DNA of 64,000 nucleotides, from NCBI GenBank assembly GCA_037447215.1, contig JBBIHB010000005.1:60428-124427 (forward strand), given 5' to 3'. Both the position numbers and the translations under genes were made by a program. Below the pieces are notes generated by a model, which worked only from the letters and a program-made list of their open reading frames with translations, had not been told where the DNA came from and ran no database searches. Origin of the DNA: UBA1413 sp037447215. Lineage in GTDB: Bacteria; Bacteroidota; Bacteroidia; Bacteroidales; Prolixibacteraceae. Positions 51,187-59,521 of the stretch are shown here, one piece after another (positions within the stretch are counted from its first letter, which is position 1; each line of letters starts with the position of its first letter).

Positions 51187-51636
51187 TTATTTTATGGATT
51201 CCATATAAATATCATATTCATTGTAGTTGGTAGCCAGGTATGCAACCAGCGATTCTGTTTCTGTATAATCGCCATTGGGTTGTTTTTCCAGCAAGGTGAT
51301 GAAAGTTTCTTCATCAAATTGCTCTAACAAATTAATATAATCATCGGATATAATTTGTTCGATCTGGAGATTGGTTAATTCTGGCTGGCGGTTGTTCAGG
51401 GTTTTCACAGGCCAGTAAACCAAAATAAAAATGGCGGCAAATCCGGCTGCAAGTCCTAAGGCGGGTTTTATAAAATCAATTACGCGGGTACTTGACTTCG
51501 AAGATGGTTGTTTTTCCTTTTGGATACGTTGCTGTATCTTAGCAGGGAAATCATCGAAGTAATGCTGAGGTGCCCTAAAGGGATAATCCTTTTTGAGAGC
51601 CTCAAGCTTTGGCGATATGTAGTCCCGTTTGTTCAT
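51187..51636 (-). CDS. Membrane protein, probable anti-sigma factor
   Basis: The 149-residue protein has a cytoplasmic N-terminal region (about 1-50), one membrane helix (ALGLAAGFAAIFILVYWPV, about 59-77) and an acidic periplasmic tail. Size, topology and its place directly after an ECF sigma gene fit an anti-sigma factor. It lacks the zinc HxxxCxxC motif, so this is inferred from context. Confidence 0.7.
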   Translation of the reverse strand: MNKRDYISPKLEALKKDYPFRAPQHYFDDFPAKIQQRIQKEKQPSSKSSTRVIDFIKPALGLAAGFAAIFILVYWPVKTLNNRQPELTNLQIEQIISDDYINLLEQFDEETFITLLEKQPNGDYTETESLVAYLATNYNEYDIYMESIK

Positions 51637-51692
51637 TATTTTTTATTTTGATGTTTTGACTTATGATCATTTAAAAGGTTTAAAAAGATATC

Positions 51693-52241
51693 CTATTCAA
51701 TATTTGATAAAAAACTTTCCACTTTTTTGGCTGCATGGTGGTACGAAGCTTTGAGTGCCCCGATGGAAGTTTCAAGTATTTCGGACATTTCCTGATAGGG
51801 AATTTCATCGAAATACCGCATATTAAAAACTATACGTTGTTTTTCGGGCAAGGTTAAAATGGCCATTTGCAATTTTTTTTGAATTTCGTCGCCATCAAAA
51901 TATTCATCGGCTTCAAGGTTTTGTTTCATGTAATCGCCTGTTTCGTTCATTGGGGCAATCGAGTGCCGTTTTTTCTGGTTTATAAAAGTAATTGATTCGT
52001 TTGTTGCTATTCTGTACAGCCAGGTGAACAAACTTGATTCTTCCCTGAAACTTCCAATGTTTTTCCAAACTTTCAGGAAAGTGTTCTGGAGTACATCATC
52101 GGTATCATCGTGGTCCATTACAATTTTCCGGATGTGCCAATAAAGCCTTTCCTGATATTTCAAAACCAGGTTATTGAACGCTGCTTCCTTCCGTTTTTCG
52201 GATTTTAGCTCTTCAACAAGTTCCTGATCAGAAATCTGCAT
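51693..52241 (-). CDS. ECF-type RNA polymerase sigma factor
   Basis: The 182-residue protein has sigma region 2 (LYWHIRKIVMDHDDTDDVLQ, TFLKVWKNIGSFREESSLFT, WLYRIATNESI) and region 4 (LPEKQRIVFNMRYFDEIPYQ, EMSEILETSIGALKASYHHA). This is a typical Bacteroidota sigma-70 family ECF protein. The anti-sigma-like and Spy-like genes follow, giving a regulator, a membrane sensor and a periplasmic effector in one operon. Confidence 0.94.
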   Translation of the reverse strand: MQISDQELVEELKSEKRKEAAFNNLVLKYQERLYWHIRKIVMDHDDTDDVLQNTFLKVWKNIGSFREESSLFTWLYRIATNESITFINQKKRHSIAPMNETGDYMKQNLEADEYFDGDEIQKKLQMAILTLPEKQRIVFNMRYFDEIPYQEMSEILETSIGALKASYHHAAKKVESFLSNIE

Positions 52242-52295
52242 ATAATTTTTTGGATTATGACGTTCTAGGATATATAAGGTTTAAACATCAGGAAA

Positions 52296-53042
52296 TTATA
52301 TTCTGAATGTAAGCCCTTCTTTTATCATGCGTTCATAATTTTCCTGATCGAAGCGAAATAACCTTGCAGCACGGTGCGGGACATTGGTCTGTTTCTCTCC
52401 TGTCTCTTCAATTAACTCCATTTTCAGGATTTTTTTTCTGAAATTGCGGATATCGAGTTTTTCACCTAATATTACCTCATATATGGTTTGTAGCTCGGTG
52501 AGGGTGAATTTTTCGGGAAGCAAATGAAACCCAATCGGATGATATTGGACCGACTCACGCAAGTGCAAAAGCGCACTACTGATAATTTCATGATGGTCGA
52601 AACAAAGAGGAGGAAGTGCGTTGATATCAAACCATTGCATCTTTTTTGTGAGGGCCGATTGCCTGATATTATGATACTTTGGATTTATTAGGGCATAATA
52701 ACCAACCGTAATTACCCGGTAATAAGGAACCCTTCTGGTTGAGCCAAATGTGTGGAATTGTTTCAGGTAAACGTCATTAAGGCCTGTGCCCGAACAGGTA
52801 ATTTCCTGCGCAAACTGGTCGAGATCAGCTTCTTCCGGTGCATGAGCACCAATTAATCCCCAAGTGCTATCGTTCGATAAAGAGGGATGAGTATCATAAA
52901 GTATCCTTATCTGTTCATAATCTTCCTTTTGCTGCAATACATGAATCAGTAATTTCGGGTCGGCTTGCCACAACAAGACATTTAATTTCTCCCTATCGAA
53001 CCCGAAAATCACACAATCGACTGAAATATTTTTTAATAACAT
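52296..53042 (-). CDS. NrtR-like transcription regulator: Nudix-fold sensor plus winged helix
   Basis: The 248-residue protein has an N-terminal Nudix-fold domain (about 5-150; ISVDCVIFGFDREKLNVLLW) and a C-terminal winged helix (FTLTELQTIYEVILGEKLDI, RNFRKKILKMELIEETGEKQ). The Nudix box is broken: the usual REUXEE is absent (FAQEITCSGTG instead), so it should bind rather than cut a nucleotide sugar or NAD-type ligand. Relatives include NrtR and the arabinose regulator AraR of Bacteroides. The ATG at 53042 is used; one at 53102 would add 20 residues. Divergent from ychF; target genes are not obvious. Confidence 0.85.
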   Translation of the reverse strand: MLLKNISVDCVIFGFDREKLNVLLWQADPKLLIHVLQQKEDYEQIRILYDTHPSLSNDSTWGLIGAHAPEEADLDQFAQEITCSGTGLNDVYLKQFHTFGSTRRVPYYRVITVGYYALINPKYHNIRQSALTKKMQWFDINALPPLCFDHHEIISSALLHLRESVQYHPIGFHLLPEKFTLTELQTIYEVILGEKLDIRNFRKKILKMELIEETGEKQTNVPHRAARLFRFDQENYERMIKEGLTFRI

Positions 53043-53194
53043 TTGATTTAGCTTTTGAACAAAAATAGATAAAATCAATTCATTTGATTCATATAGATGC
53101 ATATATTAGTGTAACATTACATTCAAAAAGTTATAATTCGGGAATTCGGTCTGAATGTGAAATTGCAAAACAGTATAAATGCAGTTGAAAGCAT

Positions 53195-53202
53195 TAACTT
53201 TG
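53195..53202 (+). promoter_or_regulatory. Predicted -7 element for ychF
   Basis: TAACTTTG matches TAnnTTTG 26 bp before the ychF ATG. No good -33 TTG lies at 18-20 bp. Confidence 0.45.
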
Positions 53203-53228
53203 CACCACAAATTTTTAAACATATCTGA

Positions 53229-54329
53229 ATGGCATTGAAATGCGGAATCGTTGGGTTGCCCAATGTAGGAAAATCAACCCTTTTTAATTGTTTATCGAGC
53301 GCCCGGGCTCAATCGGCCAATTTCCCATTTTGTACTATCGAACCGAATGTGGGGATAATTACAGTTCCCGACGATAGATTGATAAAACTGGCCGAGATTG
53401 ATAAACCGGCCAGGATTGTCCCTACAACTGTCGAAATAGTTGATATTGCCGGTTTGGTAAAAGGAGCTTCAAAGGGCGAAGGCCTAGGCAACCAATTTCT
53501 GGCCAACATCCGCGAAACCGATGCAATAGTGCACGTTTTGCGATGCTTTGATAGTGATAATATTATGCATGTAGATGGCTCTATCGACCCTGTCCGCGAT
53601 AAGGAAATCATCGATATTGAACTACAGTTGAAGGATCTTGAAACCATCGAAAACCGGCTTGACAAGCTAGAGAAACAAGCACGGCATGGGGGCGACCATA
53701 AAGCTAAACGTCTGTATGAACTGGCTTTGAAGATCAGGGAAGTCCTTTTACAGGGAAAATCGGTAAGAACATTGACGTTTCAAGACGAAGATGCCAGGAT
53801 TGTCAAGGAATTATTCCTGCTTACCAACAAGCCTGCGCTATATGTTTGTAATGTGGACGAAGCTTCTGCCCTTACAGGCAATAAATATGTTGAAGCTGTA
53901 AAAAATGCTATTTCCGGAGAAGAAGCCGAATTTCTTGTTATAGCTGCTGCCACCGAAGCCGATATTGCCGAGTTGGAAACTTATGAAGAAAAGCAGCTTT
54001 TTTTGGATGAACTGGGTTTGGATGAGCCCGGTGTGAACAAATTAATCCATGCAGCATACAGGTTGCTTAACCTTCAGACATTTTTCACAACAGGAAAAGA
54101 TGAAAGCCGGGCGTGGACTTTCAATAAAGGTATGAAGGCGCCGCAAACAGCCGGCATTATCCACACCGATTTTGAACGTGGTTTTATCCGGGCAGAGGTG
54201 ATCAAATTCGACGACTACGTTCGATTAGGTTCTGAAGCTGCATGTCGCGAAGCCGGTAAAATTGCCATAGAAGGGAAAGATTACCTGGTTAATGATGGGG
54301 ATATCATGCACTTCAGGTTTAATGTTTAA
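53229..54329 (+). CDS. ychF: Ribosome-associated ATPase/GTPase YchF (OLA1 family)
   Basis: The 366-residue protein starts MALKCGIVGLPNVGKSTLFN, the P-loop of the family. It has DIAGLVKGASKGEGLGNQFL (G3 and following loop), NVDE in place of NKxD, which is the YchF trait that allows ATP binding, and a C-terminal TGS domain (FTTGKDESRAWTFNKGMKAP). Members bind ribosomes and act in stress responses. A hairpin terminator follows. Confidence 0.96.
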   Translation: MALKCGIVGLPNVGKSTLFNCLSSARAQSANFPFCTIEPNVGIITVPDDRLIKLAEIDKPARIVPTTVEIVDIAGLVKGASKGEGLGNQFLANIRETDAIVHVLRCFDSDNIMHVDGSIDPVRDKEIIDIELQLKDLETIENRLDKLEKQARHGGDHKAKRLYELALKIREVLLQGKSVRTLTFQDEDARIVKELFLLTNKPALYVCNVDEASALTGNKYVEAVKNAISGEEAEFLVIAAATEADIAELETYEEKQLFLDELGLDEPGVNKLIHAAYRLLNLQTFFTTGKDESRAWTFNKGMKAPQTAGIIHTDFERGFIRAEVIKFDDYVRLGSEAACREAGKIAIEGKDYLVNDGDIMHFRFNV

Positions 54330-54400
54330 GAAAAAATAAGCATAAAAATTCGGAAAAGGTTGCCCGTAGGCAATTGACACGAAGGGCCGGAATTTGTGAA

Positions 54401-54433
54401 AAGAGGGTATTTCATGGAAACACCCTCTTCTTT
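54401..54433 (+). terminator. Terminator after ychF
   Basis: AAGAGGGTATTTC (54401-54413) and GAAACACCCTCTT (54417-54429) pair over 13 positions with one mismatch and a 3-base loop, followed by CTTTG. The U-tract is short. Confidence 0.75.
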
Positions 54434-54586
54434 GTAAAAATGCAGCCAATATGCACTGAAAAATGGCTTATATGTAACCTTAATGTAAAAATATCTTCTT
54501 ATAAATTAGAAAAAAGAAATTATTAATTTTATTATATTATCAAAATGATTATTATTGCATGAAGAATTAAATAAAATGACAAAACA

Positions 54587-56269
54587 ATGTGTGGAATTGT
54601 ATGTGCATTCGATTTGAAATCCGAATCTTCGGAGCTTCGACAACAAATACTCAAGATGTCAAAAAAAATCAGGCATCGAGGCCCCGATTGGTCAGGGATA
54701 TATTGCGGTTCAAATGCAATTATGGCCCATGAGCGACTTTCAATAGTCGATCCTGCATCGGGCAGGCAACCCCTGTACAGTTTCGATCGAAAGCAGGTAC
54801 TTGCCGTGAATGGCGAAATATACAACCATCGCGAAATCCGAAAGGGTTACGAAGGTAAATATCAGTTCCTGACACAATCCGATTGTGAGGTAATCATTCC
54901 GTTATACCGCCAGAAAGGAATCAGTTTTTTAGATGATATGAATGGTATTTTTGCATTTGCCCTCTACGATAAGGAAAAAGATGCTTACCTGATAGCAAGA
55001 GACCACATCGGAATTATTCCTTTATATATGGGTTGGGACTCGTATGGAAATTTTTATGTGGCATCAGAATTGAAATCTCTCGAAGGATATTGCAGAAAGA
55101 TACAGGAATTCCCCCCTGCCCATTATCTCTGGAGTAAAGATGGCGAATTGAAAAAATGGTACCACAGGGAATGGACTGAATATGAAAATGTTAAAGATAA
55201 TCCGGCGAGTATTGATGAATTACGCGATGCCCTTGAAGCTGCTGTTCACAGGCAATTGATGTCCGACGTTCCTTATGGGGTATTGTTATCGGGTGGGCTT
55301 GATTCTTCTATTATATCGGCCATAGCAAAGAAATTTTCAGCCATGCGTATCGAATCGGGCGATCAGCAGCCAGCGTGGTGGCCGCAGCTCCATTCCTTTG
55401 CCATAGGGTTGGAGGGGTCGCCCGATCTTGCTGCGGCGCGTAAAGCCGCCAGTCAGATCGGTACCATCCACCATGAAATTCATTTTACCATCCAGGAAGG
55501 GCTTGATGCCATCCGCGATGTAATTTACCACCTCGAAACTTATGATGTTACAACAGTTAGGGCATCAACACCCATGTATCTTATTTCCAGGGTTATACGA
55601 TCAATGGGTATAAAAATGGTATTGACTGGGGAAGGGGCTGATGAAATTTTTGGCGGATACCTGTATTTCCATAAAGCGCCAAACCCCGAAGAATTTCACA
55701 AAGAGACAGTCAGGAAATTGTCGCGCCTGCATTTGTATGACTGCCTGAGGGCAAACAAATCGCTGGCAGCCTGGGGGGTCGAAGGCCGTGTACCTTTCCT
55801 CGATAAAGAATTTCTCGATGTAGCCATGCGGTTAAATCCTGCTGAAAAAATGGCACGTAACGGACGTGCTGAAAAGTGGGTACTCAGGAAGGCATTCGAA
55901 AGTTATTTGCCCATAAGCATAGCCTGGCGGCAAAAAGAGCAGTTTTCTGATGGTGTCGGGTATGGTTGGATTGACGCATTGAAAAAAATTGCCTCCGAGA
56001 AGGTAAGCGACGAAATGATGGCAAATTCCGGTTACCGATTCCCGATAAATACTCCAATGTCGAAGGAAGAGTATGTGTACAGGTCTATTTTTACTGAACA
56101 CTTTCCATCTGATTCGGCTGCAGCTTGTGTTCCTTCGGTTCCTTCCATTGCCTGTAGCACAGGGGAGGCCCTTGCCTGGGATGCTTCGTTCAGGAATAAT
56201 GCCGATCCTTCGGGCAGGGCAGTGGTATCGGTTCACGAAAAAGGGACACAGTTTTTACAAACAGCTTAA
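54587..56269 (+). CDS. asnB: Asparagine synthase (glutamine-hydrolysing) B
   Basis: AsnB makes asparagine from aspartate, glutamine and ATP. The 560-residue protein starts MCGIVCAFD, so Cys2 becomes the N-terminal nucleophile of the glutaminase domain (about 1-190; RGPDWSG, HERLSIVD). The synthetase domain has the PP-loop LLSGGLDSSI and TGEGADEIFGGY. The start is fixed by the Cys2 requirement. The 257-bp upstream gap is AT-rich with the ychF terminator. Confidence 0.97.
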   Translation: MCGIVCAFDLKSESSELRQQILKMSKKIRHRGPDWSGIYCGSNAIMAHERLSIVDPASGRQPLYSFDRKQVLAVNGEIYNHREIRKGYEGKYQFLTQSDCEVIIPLYRQKGISFLDDMNGIFAFALYDKEKDAYLIARDHIGIIPLYMGWDSYGNFYVASELKSLEGYCRKIQEFPPAHYLWSKDGELKKWYHREWTEYENVKDNPASIDELRDALEAAVHRQLMSDVPYGVLLSGGLDSSIISAIAKKFSAMRIESGDQQPAWWPQLHSFAIGLEGSPDLAAARKAASQIGTIHHEIHFTIQEGLDAIRDVIYHLETYDVTTVRASTPMYLISRVIRSMGIKMVLTGEGADEIFGGYLYFHKAPNPEEFHKETVRKLSRLHLYDCLRANKSLAAWGVEGRVPFLDKEFLDVAMRLNPAEKMARNGRAEKWVLRKAFESYLPISIAWRQKEQFSDGVGYGWIDALKKIASEKVSDEMMANSGYRFPINTPMSKEEYVYRSIFTEHFPSDSAAACVPSVPSIACSTGEALAWDASFRNNADPSGRAVVSVHEKGTQFLQTA

Positions 56270-56394
56270 TTCCAGGATATTCGAAATCTTCAACAAATCG
56301 GCAATTTTTCTGTTTACTATGTGCAAATTACAGGTTTGTGTTTATGGTTTTACTACTTTCGCAGTTTAAAATCTGAAAATTAAATTGTATAAAT

Positions 56395-57483
56395 ATGAAA
56401 GATTATCTGATTCTTAGCTTTTTTTTGTTGTTTTTTGCTTGTACCCAACAAAAAGGATATAAAATTGAAGTTGTACTCGATGGCGCCGATGGGGTAGTAT
56501 TGATTGAACAGCGTGAGGGTAACCGTTTTATTGTACGCGATTCGGCACGAATTGCGGATGGTAAGGCAATTTTACAGGGAACAGTCGATTTTCCTGAAAT
56601 GTATTTTTTGTCGTTACAGGGAACCAATCAGCGGGGATTGATTTTTGTTGAAAATGTTAAGATGAAAATTACCGGGCATGCCGACTCACTGCGTTTTGTC
56701 CGGATTAAAGGTTCACCTGTAAATGATGAATATCAGGCAATCAGGGCAGAACTTGATGCTGACAGTGAAAGAGGTATGGCACGATACCAGGAATATCAGA
56801 TTGCTGTTCAGCAGGGAAATCCCGATGCAGGGAAAATTATGGAAGAAGTACGCTCTATTTTTGACCAACAGGAAGAAAAAATGGTTCAGTTTATCAGAAA
56901 TAACCCTAAATCGTGGATTAATCCGGTGCTTATTGAACAAGTACAGCAGGGGCGTGAACCCGATGAACTGGAAGGTATGATTAATTCTCTTGATCCGGCA
57001 ATCCAAAACGTACCTGCCGTTAAAGCCATTTTCGAAAGGGTTCAGAAACTTAAAAATGTGGCAATAGGCAATATTGCCCCTGATTTTGTCCAGAACGATC
57101 CGGATGGGAATCCTGTCCGGTTATCAGATATTTATGCAAAAAATGCTTACACCCTTATTGATTTCTGGGCCGCCTGGTGCGGTCCCTGCCGTATGGAGAA
57201 CCCGAATATAGTAGCAGTATTCAACGATTATAAAGATAAAGGTTTCGGTGTATTCGGGGTTTCGCTCGACCGGTCAAAGGAAGACTGGCTGAAGGCTATC
57301 CAGGATGATAAACTTACATGGCCACAAGTTTCGGACTTGGCATACTGGCAAAACGAAGCTGCTGCATTATACAGCGTTAATTCCATTCCAGCCAGTTTCC
57401 TGGTTGACAGGGAAGGAAAAATTGTGGCCAAAAATCTTCGCGATCAGGCACTCAGGGATAAAATCGCTGAGCTGCTTCCGTAG
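56395..57483 (+). CDS. Lipoprotein thiol-disulfide protein (DUF4369-like N-terminal plus TlpA-like thioredoxin)
   Basis: The 362-residue protein has a lipoprotein signal with Cys at FFAC (about residue 16), a beta-rich N-terminal part like DUF4369 (IEVVLDGADGVVLIEQREG), a helical middle and a C-terminal thioredoxin domain (about 220-362) with WCGPC in DFWAAWCGPCRMENP and cis-Pro in SIPASFLVD. Such proteins are common in Bacteroidota and reduce disulfides on the periplasmic side. A near-consensus -7 (TACTTTCG, 56354) precedes it. It resembles the smaller gene at 15471 in the thioredoxin part. Confidence 0.9.
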   Translation: MKDYLILSFFLLFFACTQQKGYKIEVVLDGADGVVLIEQREGNRFIVRDSARIADGKAILQGTVDFPEMYFLSLQGTNQRGLIFVENVKMKITGHADSLRFVRIKGSPVNDEYQAIRAELDADSERGMARYQEYQIAVQQGNPDAGKIMEEVRSIFDQQEEKMVQFIRNNPKSWINPVLIEQVQQGREPDELEGMINSLDPAIQNVPAVKAIFERVQKLKNVAIGNIAPDFVQNDPDGNPVRLSDIYAKNAYTLIDFWAAWCGPCRMENPNIVAVFNDYKDKGFGVFGVSLDRSKEDWLKAIQDDKLTWPQVSDLAYWQNEAAALYSVNSIPASFLVDREGKIVAKNLRDQALRDKIAELLP

Positions 57484-57514
57484 TAGAATTGTTGATATTA
57501 CAAATAATATACAG

Positions 57515-57547
57515 AGTTCCTTCCTGTTACTGGAAGGAACTTTTTTA
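57515..57547 (+). terminator. Intrinsic terminator
   Basis: AGTTCCTTCC (57515-57524) pairs perfectly with GGAAGGAACT (57532-57541) across a 7-base loop, followed by TTTTTATTT. It follows the thioredoxin lipoprotein gene. Confidence 0.92.
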
Positions 57548-57558
57548 TTTGAATGGTT

Positions 57559-57566
57559 TATCTTTG
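57559..57566 (+). promoter_or_regulatory. Predicted -7 element for the DUF2721 gene
   Basis: TATCTTTG matches TAnnTTTG, 32 bp before the ATG at 57599 and just behind the preceding terminator. Confidence 0.5.
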
Positions 57567-57598
57567 CGAAAAGTTAAGAAATCGAAATCCGGAATATA

Positions 57599-57997
57599 AT
57601 GGAACAACTGACATTGACTACACCTGCACTGCTGTTTTCAGCTATTTCGCTTATACTCCTTGCATACACAAACAGGTTTCTGGCTTATGCCAGCGTGGTA
57701 AGGAACCTTCATACCCAATTTAAAAAGGACCCCAATAAATTGCTCCTTGGCCAGATTAATAACCTGCGGAAAAGATTGTACCTCACCCGTTCGATGCAGA
57801 TATTGGGAATCACAAGTTTACTTTTATGTGTGCTATGCATGTTTCTTGTTTATGTTGAATGGCAAACTTCAGCCGAATTGATTTTTGGGATCGCACTTAT
57901 TTTATTGATGACATCTCTAGCATTGTCGGTTCGCGAAATTCAGATTTCGGTCAGGGCGCTCGACCTTCATCTGAGCGATATGGAGGGAATCGGATGA
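57599..57997 (+). CDS. DUF2721 family membrane protein
   Basis: The 132-residue protein has an N-terminal membrane helix (ALLFSAISLILLAYTNRF), a basic cytoplasmic stretch and two more helices (ILGITSLLLCVLCMFLVYV, LIFGIALILLMTSLALSV). The order and the ending SVREIQISVRALDLHLSDME match what I know as DUF2721, of unknown function. It overlaps the EamA gene by ATGA. Confidence 0.82.
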   Translation: MEQLTLTTPALLFSAISLILLAYTNRFLAYASVVRNLHTQFKKDPNKLLLGQINNLRKRLYLTRSMQILGITSLLLCVLCMFLVYVEWQTSAELIFGIALILLMTSLALSVREIQISVRALDLHLSDMEGIG

Positions 57998-58899
57998 GTT
58001 ACATGGGTGAAATATCGGCCTTGTTTACAGCAGTTTTCTGGACTGTAACAAGTATGTCGTTCGAGTCGGCAGGAAAAAAAGTTGGCTCATTAGCCGTTAA
58101 CCTGATCAGGCTGCTGATAGCTTTTTTGATATATACGGTTTACCTTGGAATAACCAGGGGAATGATTATCCCACTTGACGCAGGACTTGAACGGTGGTTA
58201 TGGTTAAGTTTATCGGGCCTTGTAGGGTTTGTAATCGGAGATATGTTATTATTTCAGGCATTTGTTGTTGTTGGTGCCCGAGTTTCAATGCTGATTATGT
58301 CATTTACGCCACCTATTACAGCCTTGATAAGTTGGGCGGTCCTTGGCGAAGTTTTAACTCCGATGAACTGGTTCGGGATGGCGGTAACCGTCAGCGGGAT
58401 CAGCATGGTTATACTTAAAAGGCAGAAAGGGAACGGGAGTACGCGGCTCCCCCTTATAACTTCGGCCTATTCGGTACAGGGAATATTGCTTGCCATTGGA
58501 GGGGCATTGGGGCAGGCAGCCGGACTGGTATTGAGTAAAAAGGGCATGGGAGATTATAATGCTTTCGCATCATCACAGATCAGGGTAATGACGGGGATTG
58601 TCGGGTTCACCATTCTATTTTTCTTTATGCGCCGTTGGAAAAGGGTAGGACAGGCCTTGCGGAATGGCCCAGCCATGAAACGGATTGCCCTCGGATCAGT
58701 GTTTGGACCATTTCTGGGCGTTTCCTTTTCGCTGCTGGCTATTCAGCATACGCAGGCAGGTATTGCTGCCACTATTATGGCCATCGTACCTGTCCTTATA
58801 ATTCCACCTGCAATCCTGATTTTTAAAGAGAAGCCGAACTGGTCCGAGATATTAGGAGCTATCATTACTGTGGGTGGAATTGCAATTTTCTTTTTATAG
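57994..58899 (+). CDS. EamA/DMT-superfamily transporter
   Basis: The 301-residue inner-membrane protein has ten hydrophobic helices arranged as two EamA repeats (about 1-140 and 155-300), with LLFQAFVVVGARVSMLIMSF in the first and FSLLAIQHTQAGIAATIMAI in the second. Members export amino acids, metabolites or drugs; the substrate is unknown. The ATG at 57994 overlaps the stop of the DUF2721 gene; one at 58003 is also possible. Confidence 0.9.
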   Translation: MSYMGEISALFTAVFWTVTSMSFESAGKKVGSLAVNLIRLLIAFLIYTVYLGITRGMIIPLDAGLERWLWLSLSGLVGFVIGDMLLFQAFVVVGARVSMLIMSFTPPITALISWAVLGEVLTPMNWFGMAVTVSGISMVILKRQKGNGSTRLPLITSAYSVQGILLAIGGALGQAAGLVLSKKGMGDYNAFASSQIRVMTGIVGFTILFFFMRRWKRVGQALRNGPAMKRIALGSVFGPFLGVSFSLLAIQHTQAGIAATIMAIVPVLIIPPAILIFKEKPNWSEILGAIITVGGIAIFFL

Positions 58900-58910
58900 T
58901 ACATTTAGTA

Positions 58911-58941
58911 TTGATTATTTTCAATAGTTTTCATATATTTG
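58911..58941 (+). promoter_or_regulatory. Predicted promoter of the small membrane protein gene
   Basis: TTG (58911-58913), 20 bp, TATATTTG (58934-58941), 22 bp before the ATG at 58964. A full match to the Bacteroidota pattern. Confidence 0.62.
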
Positions 58942-58963
58942 ATAAACTTTAAAAATCAAGCGA

Positions 58964-59275
58964 ATGGATGCAAAAGTTAAAGCAATTGTATCGCACCTTT
59001 GGTGGATTGGATGGATTATTGCCCTTGTAGTGAATATGAACCAAAAAGAAGAGTATGCCAGTTTCTACATCAGGCAGACTCTTGGTTTATGGGTCGCAAG
59101 TGTTGCCCTGACATTCGTTGCCTGGATACCTATTCTTGGATGGTTGGTCGGCTTAGTTGGTGGTATCTTGCTTTTCGTTTTCTGGTTGATGAGCCTGATT
59201 TGGTCTATCAGTGGCGAAAAGAAAGAGGTTCCGTGGATTGGCCACTATTTTCAGGATTGGTTCAGGGCACTTTAG
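58964..59275 (+). CDS. Small Tic20/DUF4870-like membrane protein
   Basis: The 103-residue protein has three hydrophobic segments: AIVSHLWWIGWIIALVV, then FYIRQTLGLWVASVALTFVA, then ILGWLVGLVGGILLFVFWLM. SFYIRQ before a helix and a GLVGG-rich last helix resemble small DUF4870 / Tic20-like proteins of unknown role. It is monocistronic with its own promoter and terminator. Confidence 0.75.
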   Translation: MDAKVKAIVSHLWWIGWIIALVVNMNQKEEYASFYIRQTLGLWVASVALTFVAWIPILGWLVGLVGGILLFVFWLMSLIWSISGEKKEVPWIGHYFQDWFRAL

Positions 59276-59284
59276 GAAATTAAC

Positions 59285-59312
59285 AACAGGGTGAGTTTCA
59301 TCCTGTTTTTTT
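59285..59312 (+). terminator. Intrinsic terminator
   Basis: AACAGGGTGA (59285-59294) pairs with TCATCCTGTT (59298-59307) over 10 positions with one G-U and a 3-base loop, followed by TTTTTC. Confidence 0.88.
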
Positions 59313-59521
59313 CTCCCTGAATTTCACTACCGCAAAATTCATGTTTGTAATTTTAGTTTTCAAATAGTGGTTAACCTGTCCTTTTTGAGACGGATCCATC
59401 AAACATTGCATTTTTTTTAATTTTGCATTAAATTATTCTATTGTTGGTTTTATTCATTCGATCTTCCCGGCAATGCAGGATCGCATGCGACAATAGCCTG
59501 GAGTTTGATACATAATAGATT

